64,000 nucleotides of DNA from Nitrospirota bacterium. Lineage in GTDB: Bacteria; Nitrospirota; Thermodesulfovibrionia; Thermodesulfovibrionales; UBA9159. The stretch is taken from NCBI GenBank assembly GCA_021790195.1, contig JAJYIF010000003.1, positions 62,001 through 126,000 of the forward strand. The letters are read 5' to 3'. Positions 25,209 through 34,599 of this stretch are shown in pieces. Within the stretch, counting starts at the first letter, position 1. Each line of letters begins with the position of its first letter. The position numbers and the translations under genes were made by a program. A model generated the notes under the pieces. That model had not been told where the DNA came from. It saw nothing but the letters and a program-made list of their open reading frames with translations, and did not search any database.

Positions 25209-25945
25209 AAAAAGCATTAACGGTTCCTTTATATATCCTCGGTTTCGTCCTGATGGGGCTCTTGTCCGGATACGCGGCCTTCAAGATCATGAGCTTCAGC
25301 AAGACGGTCGAGGTCCCTGACCTGAAGGGAAGGAGCGTGGTGGAGGCAAACGATCTCCTAACCAGGAAGGGCCTTTACCTGAAGGTCGAAGGCGAGGACT
25401 ACGATCCCGACATCGCCCCCGGACAGGTGATGAGACAGGATGTGCCCGCAGGCAATAAGGTCAAGGAACAAAGAAGCATAAAGGTCTTTCTGAGCAGGGG
25501 TCCGAAGATCTGGTCAATTCCTGACGTCACCGGAATGAACCTCGAAGAGGCTGAGCAGGCTGTCACCGGCAGCGGGCTCAGGATCGAAAAGATCATAAAG
25601 GTCCATTCCGACGCAGTGGAAAAAGACATGGTGATTGCGCAGAGACCTAATCCGGACGAGAACCTCGGGGCCGGAGCGCCGCGCAGTCCGCAGGACCTGC
25701 TGGGACAGCGCCGGGGTCTCACTATCGTCGTGAGTTCAGGTCCCTATGATGTTATTTACAGATGTCCCGAGTTTCTGGGCAAGAGCAAGGAAGAGGCCCT
25801 TGCCCTCATCCAGAAACTCAACCTGACGGCCGACGTGAGCGGATCGGGGGACATTGTAAGATCGCAGAGGCCAAGGCCGAATTCCATAGTAAAGACCGGG
25901 GAGACAATACATCTTCAGTTAGGAGGAGAACAGACACTGCCATGA
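25193..25945 (+). CDS. Membrane-anchored PASTA-domain protein
   Basis: This 250-aa protein has one N-terminal membrane helix (VPLYILGFVLMGLLSGYAAF) and three PASTA repeats (about 38-105, 106-180, 181-248), the first two beginning VPDLKGRSV and IPDVTGMNL. PASTA domains bind peptidoglycan fragments or act as spacers in Ser/Thr kinases and PBPs; neither domain is fused here. The start is a TTG at 25193 after GGAG, or TTG 25205. It overlaps rsmB and rpe and is common at this locus in related genomes. Confidence 0.85.
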   Translation: MQEGLKKALTVPLYILGFVLMGLLSGYAAFKIMSFSKTVEVPDLKGRSVVEANDLLTRKGLYLKVEGEDYDPDIAPGQVMRQDVPAGNKVKEQRSIKVFLSRGPKIWSIPDVTGMNLEEAEQAVTGSGLRIEKIIKVHSDAVEKDMVIAQRPNPDENLGAGAPRSPQDLLGQRRGLTIVVSSGPYDVIYRCPEFLGKSKEEALALIQKLNLTADVSGSGDIVRSQRPRPNSIVKTGETIHLQLGGEQTLP

Positions 25946-26601
25946 CAAGACTGGCGCCATCGATTCTATCCGCGGACTTTATGAGACTCGGGGACGAGAT
26001 AAGGGCCGCAGAGGCAGCGGGTGTGGACATGCTCCATATAGACATAATGGACGGTCATTTCGTTCCCAACATAACGATAGGTCCCTTTGTCGTAGAGGCC
26101 ATCAAGAAAACCACGAGGCTTCCCCTTGACGTGCATCTCATGATAGAGGAGCCCGACAGATATATCGCAGATTTCATCAAGGCGGGCGCTGATTTTCTCA
26201 CTGTGCATCTGGAGGCATCGGTGCATCTGCACAGGACTGTGCACTGGATAAAAGACAGCGGGGTCAAGGCCGGGGTCTCCCTTAACCCTGCAACGCCCGT
26301 CTGGAGTCTCGATCATATTATTCAGGATGTAGACGTTGTCCTTGTGATGTCGGTAAACCCCGGTTTCGGCGGCCAGGGCTTCATACCGCAGGTACTCTCA
26401 AAGATCAAGACCTGCAGAGAGATTATCCAGGAAAGGGGCCTGCCTGCCCTCATCGAGGTAGACGGCGGCGTCAAGTACGACAACGCCAAGACTGTGGCGG
26501 ATGCCGGAGCGGACATACTCGTCATGGGGTCTGCGTTCTTCAATTCCGAGGATTACGGCTCTCTGACTTCAGGGCTGAGGAAACTATTGAATGGCGCATA
26601 A
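25942..26601 (+). CDS. rpe: Ribulose-phosphate 3-epimerase
   Basis: This 219-aa TIM barrel interconverts ribulose-5-P and xylulose-5-P in the pentose phosphate and Calvin pathways. The signature LAPSILSADFMRLGDEI, metal-site HIDIMDGHFVPN, DVHLMIEEPD, MSVNPGFGGQGF and EVDGGV motifs are complete. The ATG overlaps the PASTA gene stop by 4 bp; a longer upstream frame is a shadow. Confidence 0.96.
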   Translation: MTRLAPSILSADFMRLGDEIRAAEAAGVDMLHIDIMDGHFVPNITIGPFVVEAIKKTTRLPLDVHLMIEEPDRYIADFIKAGADFLTVHLEASVHLHRTVHWIKDSGVKAGVSLNPATPVWSLDHIIQDVDVVLVMSVNPGFGGQGFIPQVLSKIKTCREIIQERGLPALIEVDGGVKYDNAKTVADAGADILVMGSAFFNSEDYGSLTSGLRKLLNGA

Positions 26602-27712
26602 GATCTTTTCGGACGCCGAGAGACTGAGGGAGCGCTCCAGGTACGCGGAGGCGCTGTTACTATATAAAAAGGCGCTTGCGGTCTTCAGGAGAGCTTGCGA
26701 CAGTGAAGGGGTTATCGACTCTCTTCTTTCCATAGGCGACACCTCCCGTATGGTAGGCGATTTCCTTCAGGCAAAAAAGGCATACGGCGAGGCAATCTCA
26801 TTGAGCGCAGCCCTTCGAGACAGACTTAAGCGCGCAGACGCCATGGTCGGCAGCGGTCTCTCTCTGAGGGCGCTGGGAGAATGGAAGAGGGCCCTTGATC
26901 TTTTCTCAAAGGCAAGAAATATTTATAAGAAGGAAACCGACAAGTTCGGCATCGCCTTCACGCTTTGGGCCGAGGGAGGCGCCTTCAGGGTCGGCGGAGA
27001 CTTGCGGAGTGCTATAAGTTCCTTCAGGAAAGCAAAGAAGATATACGAATCGTTTTTGCCGGCGAAGATAGTCTCCGGCAGCGCTTCCTGCGAGGTGAGC
27101 GACGCTCAAAGGGCAATCGGCTATTGTCTATGCGGTCTGGGCGGCGTCTCCAGGGTTTCAGGCAAGTTCGATGACTCCCTGGGATACTATGAAGAGGCGA
27201 ACAGATTGTTCTCCTCGATAAGAGACGCTTTCGGGTCAGCCTATTCTCATTGCGGCATCGGCAACGCCTTGAGGATGAAGTCAGAATATACGAAGGGGAT
27301 GAGGCATCTGAGAAGGGCGGAAACCATTTACAGAAGCATAGGAGACATTGTCAGTTATTCCTATACCATTTGGAGCATGGGAATGATTTGCGCGATGACC
27401 GGGAAGTTGCGGGCCGCTGAGGACTGCTTCGAGAAAGCAGCGGGGAATTTTAGGAAGACAAGGGATGTAAGGGGACTCATCTATTGCCGGCTTGGCCTGA
27501 GCGAACTCGATATGTTGAGGGGCGATCGAGCCCGTGCGAAGAAGAGACTCGGGGCGGCCCTGAGGGGCTCGACCCAAATGCGCTTCGCCCTTGAGGGCTG
27601 TCACTCCAGGCAACTCCTGAATCACCTGGGAGACAAGGGAGCCGATGACAAATGTTACAGGGCCCTTGGATCAAGGCTGAGATTCGGCGCCTTCCCTTTC
27701 AATATCCCATAA
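26591..27712 (+). CDS. TPR-repeat protein
   Basis: This 373-aa protein is built almost wholly of TPR-like helix pairs of about 40 residues (for example SRYAEALLLYKKALAVF, GEWKRALDLFSKARNIY, GKFDDSLGYYEEANRLF), typical of Rap/LGN-like scaffolds. There is no signal peptide. It begins inside rpe and belongs to the same operon. It should mediate protein binding; the partner is unknown. Confidence 0.85.
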   Translation: MAHKIFSDAERLRERSRYAEALLLYKKALAVFRRACDSEGVIDSLLSIGDTSRMVGDFLQAKKAYGEAISLSAALRDRLKRADAMVGSGLSLRALGEWKRALDLFSKARNIYKKETDKFGIAFTLWAEGGAFRVGGDLRSAISSFRKAKKIYESFLPAKIVSGSASCEVSDAQRAIGYCLCGLGGVSRVSGKFDDSLGYYEEANRLFSSIRDAFGSAYSHCGIGNALRMKSEYTKGMRHLRRAETIYRSIGDIVSYSYTIWSMGMICAMTGKLRAAEDCFEKAAGNFRKTRDVRGLIYCRLGLSELDMLRGDRARAKKRLGAALRGSTQMRFALEGCHSRQLLNHLGDKGADDKCYRALGSRLRFGAFPFNIP

Positions 27713-27807
27713 GAGAATATAGAACTGCGGGGGACCAAACGTGGCAATACTGCGCTGTATAGTTCGACTTGCTCCCCGGAATCTCTGATCCGGTCTACGG
27801 TCACTGA

Positions 27808-28362
27808 ATGCATATACTGAACCTTCCAAACATACTGACGATGATGCGGATAATCCTGATCCCCGTATTCGTCACCAGCATTGTATATATGAGATATGAC
27901 TACGCCCTCGCACTCTTTGCGGTCGCCGCTCTTACGGACCTTTTCGACGGGCTCATCGCGCGCATGAAGAGCCAGAAGACCGTTCTGGGAAGCTTCCTCG
28001 ATCCCCTTGCCGACAAATTCCTGCTCATGACGTCCTTTATCCTGTTTTCAGTTTACAAGCTCGTGCCTACGTGGCTGACAATAACAATCATCAGCAGGGA
28101 CGTAATAGTCATAACAGGCTGGATCATCATCTATCTCGTGACCCATTCTGCAAAGGTAGAACCAACCTTTACCGGAAAAGCGGCAATAGCCTCTCAGCTT
28201 GTTCTAATATGCTACATCCTCTTTGACGTCAACGTGCCGGGAGTGCCGTCGTACCTGCGAGGATATCTGATCTGGATCACCGCCGTATTTACAATAATCT
28301 CGGCGCTGCATTATATTTATAGGGGGCTAAAGCAAGCCAATGTACAAGAACCGCGGCGCTGA
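27808..28362 (+). CDS. pgsA: CDP-diacylglycerol-glycerol-3-phosphate 3-phosphatidyltransferase
   Basis: This 184-aa integral membrane enzyme makes phosphatidylglycerol phosphate. The CDP-alcohol phosphotransferase motif D-x2-D-G-x2-A-R-x8-G-x3-D-x3-D is visible from DLFDGLIAR to GSFLDPLADK, with at least five hydrophobic segments. It overlaps the DUF512 gene by 23 bp. Confidence 0.95.
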   Translation: MHILNLPNILTMMRIILIPVFVTSIVYMRYDYALALFAVAALTDLFDGLIARMKSQKTVLGSFLDPLADKFLLMTSFILFSVYKLVPTWLTITIISRDVIVITGWIIIYLVTHSAKVEPTFTGKAAIASQLVLICYILFDVNVPGVPSYLRGYLIWITAVFTIISALHYIYRGLKQANVQEPRR

Positions 28363-29647
28363 GATAGAAACTGTGCTTCCGGGCAGTCCGGCCCATGCCG
28401 CCGGCATGTCGGTGGGGGACGTTATTTCCTCGATAAACGGCAATGCAGTGGCCGACGTGATCGATTACTTCTTCCACTGCAGCGAAGAAGAATTGAATTT
28501 CGTGGTGAGGAGAAAAGACAAGAGGTTGTCCTTCAGACTCACTGTCACGGAAGGCGGCAAGGCCGGCATTGAAGTGAAACCCTTCAAGGTGAGGACCTGT
28601 GTCAACCGCTGCCTCTTCTGCTTCGTGTCCCAGTTGCCGAAAGGACTGAGAAAGACGCTGTACGTGAAGGACGAGGATTACAGGATGTCGTTCCTTTACG
28701 GTAATTACGTGACGCTCACGAACCTGTCGTCCCAGGATAGAAAGAGGATCGCCCAGCAGAGACTGAGCCCCCTTTATCTCTCGGTCCATTCCACAGACAC
28801 GGCGGTCCGAAATGCCATGTTGGGAAACGCTAGGGCCCAGGACATACTAAAGGAAATCACTTTCTTCAAAGAAAACAGAATAAGGATGCACTGCCAGATA
28901 GTCCTCTGTCCGGGTTTCAACGACGGCGGGCAACTCCAGAAGACTATAAGGGATCTATATCGCTTTTATCCATATGTCTCATCGATAGCTGTTGTCCCGG
29001 TGGGACTCACTGCCCACAGAAAGTCGGCGGTGAAACTTGACCGGGTGGAAAAGGAGGACGCCGTGAGGGCCATCGAGATGATAGACGCCTTCCAGCGGAG
29101 GTTTAGGAAGAAACACGGGGATTCTATAGTCTATGCGGCGGATGAGCTTTATATAACGGCCGGCGTGGACTTCAGGTCAATCAATGAATATGGCGATCTC
29201 CCCCAGGTGGAGAACGGGGTCGGCATGACGCCGCTTTTTATGCACCAGGCAAGAAGGGAGAAGATACCCCAGGTGAAGATAAACAAAAGGTTCGTTGTCT
29301 TTACCGGCGTCTCCTTCTATCCCTATCTGTCAAAGTTCATCGACAGATTCAGGAAGACCGGCATCGAAATAGAGGCCGTGCCGGTTGAAAATACCTATTT
29401 CGGCAAGAGCGTAACAGTAACCGGACTATTGACGGGAAGGGACGTCATGAAGACCCTTTCCGAGGTGGTGAAGAAAGACGACATACTGCTTGTACCGGAC
29501 GTCGTTATGAGGGAGGGAGACCACGTATTCCTCGATGATATTTCGGTCGGCGATCTTGAGGAACTGCTGGGTATCCGTGCCGTCGTCGTCAAATCTACCC
29601 CGAGGGGACTCGCAGATGCAGTCGCCGACATATCGAGAGGTCGATAG
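28340..29647 (+). CDS. DUF512 protein with PDZ-like and radical SAM-type domains
   Basis: This 435-aa protein has an N-terminal PDZ-like domain (about 5-65, VLPGSPAHAAGMSVGDVISSIN), a radical-SAM-like core with CVNRCLFCF (about 88-96) and FLYGNYVTLTNL, and a C-terminal DUF512 domain. The family is widespread in anaerobes and cyanobacteria, and its reaction is unknown. The family is certain from these motifs; function is not. Confidence 0.88.
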   Translation: MYKNRGAEIETVLPGSPAHAAGMSVGDVISSINGNAVADVIDYFFHCSEEELNFVVRRKDKRLSFRLTVTEGGKAGIEVKPFKVRTCVNRCLFCFVSQLPKGLRKTLYVKDEDYRMSFLYGNYVTLTNLSSQDRKRIAQQRLSPLYLSVHSTDTAVRNAMLGNARAQDILKEITFFKENRIRMHCQIVLCPGFNDGGQLQKTIRDLYRFYPYVSSIAVVPVGLTAHRKSAVKLDRVEKEDAVRAIEMIDAFQRRFRKKHGDSIVYAADELYITAGVDFRSINEYGDLPQVENGVGMTPLFMHQARREKIPQVKINKRFVVFTGVSFYPYLSKFIDRFRKTGIEIEAVPVENTYFGKSVTVTGLLTGRDVMKTLSEVVKKDDILLVPDVVMREGDHVFLDDISVGDLEELLGIRAVVVKSTPRGLADAVADISRGR

Positions 29648-29656
29648 GAGAGGATT

Positions 29657-30478
29657 ATGAGGATCACAGGCAAGACAAAAGTGGTCGCCCTGCTCGGGTT
29701 TCCGGTAGAGCACAGCCTGTCGCCGGCCATGCATAATGCGGCCTTTGAACATCTCGGTCTCGATTACTGCTATGTCACTTTCGCTGTGGCGCCGAGATTT
29801 GTCCACGAAGCCGTAAGCGCGGTAAGGGCCCTCGACCTGCGCGGCGTCAATGTCACTGTCCCGCACAAGGAGAAGGTAATAACCTTTCTCGACGAAGTGA
29901 GTGAAGAGGCGTCCTTTATCGGCGCCGTCAACACAATCCTGAATTCGGATGGCGTCCTCAAGGGATACAATACGGACGGCAGGGGCTTCATGGAATCCCT
30001 GTCCGAAGCGCAGATCTCCGTAGAAGGCAGGAATGTGCTCATAATTGGCGCGGGCGGCGCTTGCAGGGCCATAAGTTACTATCTCAGCCAAACGGCTTCC
30101 TCCTTACAGATATATGATATTGACAGCGGCAGGGTCGATGCACTTGTACGTGACCTGTCAGCGATCCGCTCGAACGTAAGCCGTGCAGGATCGCTCGGCT
30201 CCCTGCGCGGCGCCGACATACTGATTAATGCCACACCGCTTGGCTTGAAAGATACGGATCCGTCGCCGGTGGACACTTCGCTTATCAGGCGCGAGATGAT
30301 TGTTTGCGACCTCATCTACAAAGAGACCCGCCTTCTCAGGACCGCTTCAGACATCGGATGCAGGACCCTCAACGGTCTCGGCATGCTCCTGCATCAGGGG
30401 GTCCTCGCCTTCGAGATATGGACCGGGATCAGGCCGCCGGCGGATATAATGCGCAAGGCCATCAGCGGCACTCGATAG
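29657..30478 (+). CDS. aroE: Shikimate dehydrogenase
   Basis: This 273-aa enzyme reduces 3-dehydroshikimate with NADPH in aromatic amino-acid synthesis. Substrate-site GFPVEHSLSPAMHNAAF, catalytic Lys in NVTVPHKEKVI, GAVNTI, the Rossmann GAGGACRAI and the C-terminal GMLLHQG are present. AGGAGAGG precedes the ATG. It ends the def operon before a 138-bp gap. Confidence 0.96.
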   Translation: MRITGKTKVVALLGFPVEHSLSPAMHNAAFEHLGLDYCYVTFAVAPRFVHEAVSAVRALDLRGVNVTVPHKEKVITFLDEVSEEASFIGAVNTILNSDGVLKGYNTDGRGFMESLSEAQISVEGRNVLIIGAGGACRAISYYLSQTASSLQIYDIDSGRVDALVRDLSAIRSNVSRAGSLGSLRGADILINATPLGLKDTDPSPVDTSLIRREMIVCDLIYKETRLLRTASDIGCRTLNGLGMLLHQGVLAFEIWTGIRPPADIMRKAISGTR

Positions 30479-30616
30479 ACTGCGAAGGGACTGAATAGCG
30501 GAGACAGGTCAGATCTTTTTGGTCAGAATGGTTACGCTTCTGCGCTCTTCACACTATTTGTTTTAGTAATCGGCTGTTACATGGTACATTTTTTGCTTTA
30601 CTAAGCCTTTTTTTGT

Positions 30617-31180
30617 GTGATACAATTCAACGTGAAGTCGCTCTATGAGCTTGCAGACGTCTTTTCGGTGGGCAAGACCGCAGTGTGGGTTATTATTTGT
30701 CTCCTTGTCCTTTTGATGTTTCTCGTTGTCTTCTACGGAGGTCGCGACCGCGCAAGAGATTTCTCCATCACCAGGGGAAACTCCTATATCGAGGGTCTGA
30801 GAATCGTCAATAAGAAAGACGGAGCTGATTTATGGACGATCACTGCGCGGAGGGCCGATTTTTCTAAAGATGAAACTGTCGCGCAGTTGTCCGGCGTTAC
30901 AATAGACCTGAAGAAGGAAGGGGCAGTGTTGAATGCCGACGACGGGACATACAATATGAACAGCCGCGATTTGATCCTCGAAAATAATATCACGATCCGG
31001 CAGAAGGACTCGGTGGTATCGGCGGCGAAATTGTCGTGGAATTCCGCGAACGGCATTCTTTCATCTGAAGGCAAGGTCCTGATGCAAGGGGACAAGTTTA
31101 AGATAGAGGGCGAGGGGCTTGCGGTAACGCAGAATAACAAGGTTACAGTGACGAAAAATGTTAAGGCGACATTCTATTAA
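30617..31180 (+). CDS. lptC: LPS transport periplasmic bitopic protein LptC
   Basis: This 187-aa protein has one N-terminal membrane helix (VWVIICLLVLLMFLVVFYGG) and a beta-jellyroll OstA-like periplasmic domain (GLRIVNKKDGADLWTITARRADF). LptC takes LPS from the LptBFG ABC transporter to LptA. The start is a GTG at 30617, or GTG 30632; neither has a good ribosome site. It overlaps lptA by 23 bp. LptF and LptG are not in this window. Confidence 0.9.
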   Translation: MIQFNVKSLYELADVFSVGKTAVWVIICLLVLLMFLVVFYGGRDRARDFSITRGNSYIEGLRIVNKKDGADLWTITARRADFSKDETVAQLSGVTIDLKKEGAVLNADDGTYNMNSRDLILENNITIRQKDSVVSAAKLSWNSANGILSSEGKVLMQGDKFKIEGEGLAVTQNNKVTVTKNVKATFY

Positions 31181-31679
31181 AATCAGGGGCTTGCTTTTTT
31201 GCGGCCTTTTTTTCCCGGTCTTTCTGTCTCTCTGCGCGTCTTCCTACGGGGAAGAAAAGCTCTTCGAGAGCAAGGGGCCGATCACCATTACCTCGGAGAA
31301 ATTGACCGCCGATAATAAGGCTCGCACCGCCCTCTTCGAAGGATCTGTAGTTGCAAAGACCGAGACGACTACCATCTATTCCGACAGTATGCTAGTTTAT
31401 TACGCCGAGTCCGGAAAGGTGACTAAGATCGAAGCGAACGGACATGTAAAGCTCGTCAAGGGCGACAGGATAATCACCTCGGACGCAGCGACTTACTATG
31501 CCGAAGATCCGGAAAGGGTCATATTCACGGGAAGTCCGAGGGCAGTGGAAGATAAGAACGTCATAACCGGCTCGAAGATGACTTACTTCATGAAAGATGA
31601 CCGCTCTATCGTGGAAAATAGCAAGGTCTTCATGGAGAAGGGATCTACCGGCCGGCAGGGAGCTGCATCTCAGCACTGA
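31158..31679 (+). CDS. lptA: LPS transport periplasmic bridge protein LptA
   Basis: This 173-aa OstA/LptA-family protein has a signal peptide ending near SYG-EEK (residue 31) and a jellyroll with ITITSEKLTADNKARTALFEGSVVAK and repeated strand pairs. It forms the LPS bridge across the periplasm. Its stop shares a base with the lptB ATG, so the three Lpt genes are coupled. Confidence 0.92.
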   Translation: MLRRHSIKIRGLLFCGLFFPVFLSLCASSYGEEKLFESKGPITITSEKLTADNKARTALFEGSVVAKTETTTIYSDSMLVYYAESGKVTKIEANGHVKLVKGDRIITSDAATYYAEDPERVIFTGSPRAVEDKNVITGSKMTYFMKDDRSIVENSKVFMEKGSTGRQGAASQH

Positions 31680-32419
31680 TGAATCCCCAAAAGGCGACCC
31701 ATATCCTTCTGGCAAAGGGGCTTTCCAAGAGCTACAGAGGCAAAAGGGCCGTTGAAGACCTGAGTCTATATGTTACGACCGGCGAGATAGTCGGTCTCTT
31801 AGGTCCCAACGGCGCGGGGAAGACCACCACATTTTATATGCTCGTGGGTATGATAGGCCCGGACAAGGGCGATATCCTGCTTGATGAGGAAAACATCGGA
31901 AGGCTCCCGATGTACAAGAGGGCGCTGAAAGGCATCAGCTATCTTCCTCAGGAGCCTTCCATATTCCGGAGACTGACCGTCAGGGACAACCTCAGGGCGA
32001 TCCTCGAGATCAAGGGCTATTCCAGGTCCGAGATTGATGAGCGGGTGGAGACCCTTCTGGACGAGTTCGGACTCGCGGGTTTTGCCGAAAGACATTCTTA
32101 CAAGCTATCGGGCGGCGAGCGGCGCAGGACTGAGATCGCCAGGGCGATCGCGACAAATCCGACGTTCATACTTTTCGACGAGCCGTTTGCCGGGATCGAT
32201 CCCATAGCTATAATAGAATTAAAGAAGATGCTTCAGTATCTTAAGGAAAAAGGGTTGGGTATTCTGCTCACGGACCACAATGTGAGGGAGACCCTCTCCA
32301 TAACGGACAGGGCTTATATAATAAGCAACGGGGGCATACTGGACGAAGGGATGCCGGACAAACTCGTTGCCAACCCCAAGGTCAAGGAGACCTATCTCGG
32401 GGAGGATTTCAGGCTCTGA
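31679..32419 (+). CDS. lptB: LPS export ABC transporter ATPase LptB
   Basis: This 246-aa ATPase has Walker A GPNGAGKTT, Q-loop LPQEPSIFRRLTV, signature LSGGERRR, Walker B FILFDEPFAGIDP and switch His in LLTDHNVRET. The LPQEPSIF and GIDPIAI sequences are typical of LptB. It powers LPS extraction from the inner membrane. rpoN follows directly, the common lptB-rpoN-hpf-rapZ order. Confidence 0.97.
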   Translation: MNPQKATHILLAKGLSKSYRGKRAVEDLSLYVTTGEIVGLLGPNGAGKTTTFYMLVGMIGPDKGDILLDEENIGRLPMYKRALKGISYLPQEPSIFRRLTVRDNLRAILEIKGYSRSEIDERVETLLDEFGLAGFAERHSYKLSGGERRRTEIARAIATNPTFILFDEPFAGIDPIAIIELKKMLQYLKEKGLGILLTDHNVRETLSITDRAYIISNGGILDEGMPDKLVANPKVKETYLGEDFRL

Positions 32420-32420
32420 A

Positions 32421-33869
32421 ATGGCGCTCGAAAGCAAGTTAGAACTCAGACTTTCGCAGAAGCTTATACTCACTCCGCAGTTGCAGCTCGCCATAAAGCT
32501 CCTCCAGATGCCGCAGCTGGAGTTGTCGGAGGCCCTTACGCAAGAGTTGACCGAAAACCCCTTTCTCGAGGAGGTGGTTGAGGACAAGAGAGAAGAGCTG
32601 ACAAGGGAAGAGATAGAGAATATCGAGACAGTCGAAGAGCCGGATGATACGGAAGCGCCTCTTGAAAAACTGATATCCAATCTCGGCAGTTTCGGCGTGG
32701 AAGACTACTTCGATGAGCGCGGCAGTGACGGGAGAGACCTCGGCTACTTCACACCGGGAACCGTTGAGCAGCCGACATTCGAGCAGTTCGTCAGCAAAGA
32801 AGCCGATCTTTCAGACCATCTGCTCTGGCAGCTGAGGCTTTCCAATGCCCCGGAGGAGATAAAAGAGATAGCCGAGATGATTATTGGGAATATCGACGAA
32901 AACGGCTATCTCAGGGCGACGGACGAGGAGATAGCAGAAGCCGCGGGCACCGATATTAAGAAGGTCAGGTCCGCCGTCGCGGTCGTACAGGGCTTCGACC
33001 CGCCGGGAATTGCGGCAAGGGATCTTCAGGAATGTCTTCTCCTTCAGTTGCGGTCGATTGACCTTAAGGGAAGCCCGGTCGAGCAGATTATAAAGAACAA
33101 CATGGCGGACATCGAGAAGAAGAGGTATCAGCAGATAGGGAGACAGTACGAATTGACCCTCGATCAGGTCTTGGTCGCAGTCAAGATCATAGAAGGTCTT
33201 GATCCCAAACCCGCAAGGAATTTTTCGAGTCCGGCCCCTACATACATAGTCCCCGACGTTACGGTCGTCAAGACCGACGAAGGATATCAGATCATTCTGA
33301 ATGATGATGGACTTCCTCGCCTCAGGCTGAACAGTTACTACAGGAAGCTCTTTCGCTCAAAAAACACGTTGTCAAAGGAAGAGAAGACGTTCATCGAAGA
33401 GAAGCTCCGGTCTGCCGTCTGGCTGCTGAAGAGCCTCGATCAGAGGAACAGGACGATCTACAGGGTCACTGCAAGTATTCTCGATTTTCAGAGGGATTTT
33501 TTCGAGAAGGGCACGCCGCACCTCAAACCCCTGAATCTGAGAGACGTGGCGGTGAGCCTCGGCATGCACGAAAGCACGATCAGCAGAGTGACTTCGAACA
33601 AGTACCTTTCCTGCAGTCACGGGCTGTTCAGTTTCAGGTACTTCTTTAGCAGCGCGCTCCAGAGCGCGTCCGGGGCCGTATCTTCCACGTCCGTCAAAGA
33701 CCTTATCAAGAAGATCATCCTGGAGGAAAACAGCGCGAAGCCGCTCAGCGACCAGAGGATCGCCGAGCTCCTAAAGACCAAGAGCATCCTCATCGCCAGA
33801 AGGACAGTGGCCAAATACAGGGAGGAACTCAGGATACCGCCGCAAGGCCAGCGGAGGAGCCACGGCTGA
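32421..33869 (+). CDS. rpoN: RNA polymerase sigma-54 factor
   Basis: This 482-aa protein has the Gln/Leu-rich activator-binding region I (KLILTPQLQLAIKLLQMPQLEL), an acidic region II, a core-binding domain, the HTH (VAVSLGMHESTISRVTSNK) and the RpoN box ARRTVAKYRE near the end. It recognises -24/-12 promoters and needs NtrC-type activators such as the one at 7673-9043. The ATG at 32421 follows lptB by one base. Confidence 0.97.
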   Translation: MALESKLELRLSQKLILTPQLQLAIKLLQMPQLELSEALTQELTENPFLEEVVEDKREELTREEIENIETVEEPDDTEAPLEKLISNLGSFGVEDYFDERGSDGRDLGYFTPGTVEQPTFEQFVSKEADLSDHLLWQLRLSNAPEEIKEIAEMIIGNIDENGYLRATDEEIAEAAGTDIKKVRSAVAVVQGFDPPGIAARDLQECLLLQLRSIDLKGSPVEQIIKNNMADIEKKRYQQIGRQYELTLDQVLVAVKIIEGLDPKPARNFSSPAPTYIVPDVTVVKTDEGYQIILNDDGLPRLRLNSYYRKLFRSKNTLSKEEKTFIEEKLRSAVWLLKSLDQRNRTIYRVTASILDFQRDFFEKGTPHLKPLNLRDVAVSLGMHESTISRVTSNKYLSCSHGLFSFRYFFSSALQSASGAVSSTSVKDLIKKIILEENSAKPLSDQRIAELLKTKSILIARRTVAKYREELRIPPQGQRRSHG

Positions 33870-33897
33870 ACCGCCGACACTACACAAAGGAGGAATT

Positions 33898-34416
33898 ATG
33901 AAGATCATTGTAAACGGAAGGCACCTTGAGATTACGCCCGCTCTGAAGAGTTATGCAGAGGACAAATTGAGCAAGTTTGACCGTTATCTCTCTCAGATCA
34001 CGGAGGCGACCGTTACCCTTTCCGTAGAGAAGTACCGTCATAAGGCCGAGGTCTTAATGAAGGCTAACGGGGTCATGATACAGGCGGAGGGGGTAACTGG
34101 AGAGATATACTCCTCGATAGACCAGGTGGTCGAAAAACTCGAAAAGCAGGTCAAGAAATATAAGGAAAAGATGTGCTCTCATAGAAAAGGCGAAGGGAAA
34201 GGCGCTGCGGCACCGTCGAGGCCCGAGCCGGAGCTGGGCAAGATCATTAAGAAGAAGCGCTTCGATATGAAGCCCATGAGTCCCGACGAGGCGGCGATGC
34301 AGATGGAGCTCCTGGACAAGGACTTCTTCGTTTTTACTAACCAGTTGTCTGGTGAAATAAACGTTATCTATAAGAGAAACGACGGGAATTTCGGCCTCAT
34401 AGAGCCGGCGAAATAA
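33898..34416 (+). CDS. hpf: Long-form ribosome hibernation promoting factor
   Basis: This 172-aa protein has an N-terminal beta-alpha-beta-beta-beta-alpha HPF/RaiA domain (IIVNGRHLEITPALKSYAEDKL), a linker and a C-terminal dimerisation domain (KPMSPDEAAMQMELLDKDFFVF). The long form makes 100S ribosome dimers in stationary phase. AGGAGG lies 4 nt before the ATG. The rpoN-hpf pairing is conserved. Confidence 0.95.
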   Translation: MKIIVNGRHLEITPALKSYAEDKLSKFDRYLSQITEATVTLSVEKYRHKAEVLMKANGVMIQAEGVTGEIYSSIDQVVEKLEKQVKKYKEKMCSHRKGEGKGAAAPSRPEPELGKIIKKKRFDMKPMSPDEAAMQMELLDKDFFVFTNQLSGEINVIYKRNDGNFGLIEPAK

Positions 34417-34468
34417 TACAAGAAGATGCACCATTCACGATACAAGATGATACAGGATTTCCTTTTAT

Positions 34469-34568
34469 GAATCGGATAGCGCGCCTGCCTGCCGCTTGCC
34501 TGACGGTAGGCAAGGCAGACAGGCGCGTTCTTCGATGCTTGCGGGGCTTTGCTTCGGGGTTCTTCAAT
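34469..34568. repeat. Short dispersed repeat, copy 2, with inserted palindrome
   Basis: It has the same ordered blocks as at 18559-18610 (GAATCGGATAGC, GTTCTTCG, GCGGGGCTTTGCTTCG, GGGGTTCTTCAAT). Between GATAGC and GTTCTTCG an imperfect 24-bp-arm palindrome of CGCGCCTGCCTG type is inserted (about 34479-34527). It lies between hpf and rapZ. Confidence 0.6.
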
Positions 34569-34599
34569 CCTGAACCTTGTGTCATGTATCCATAAAGAA

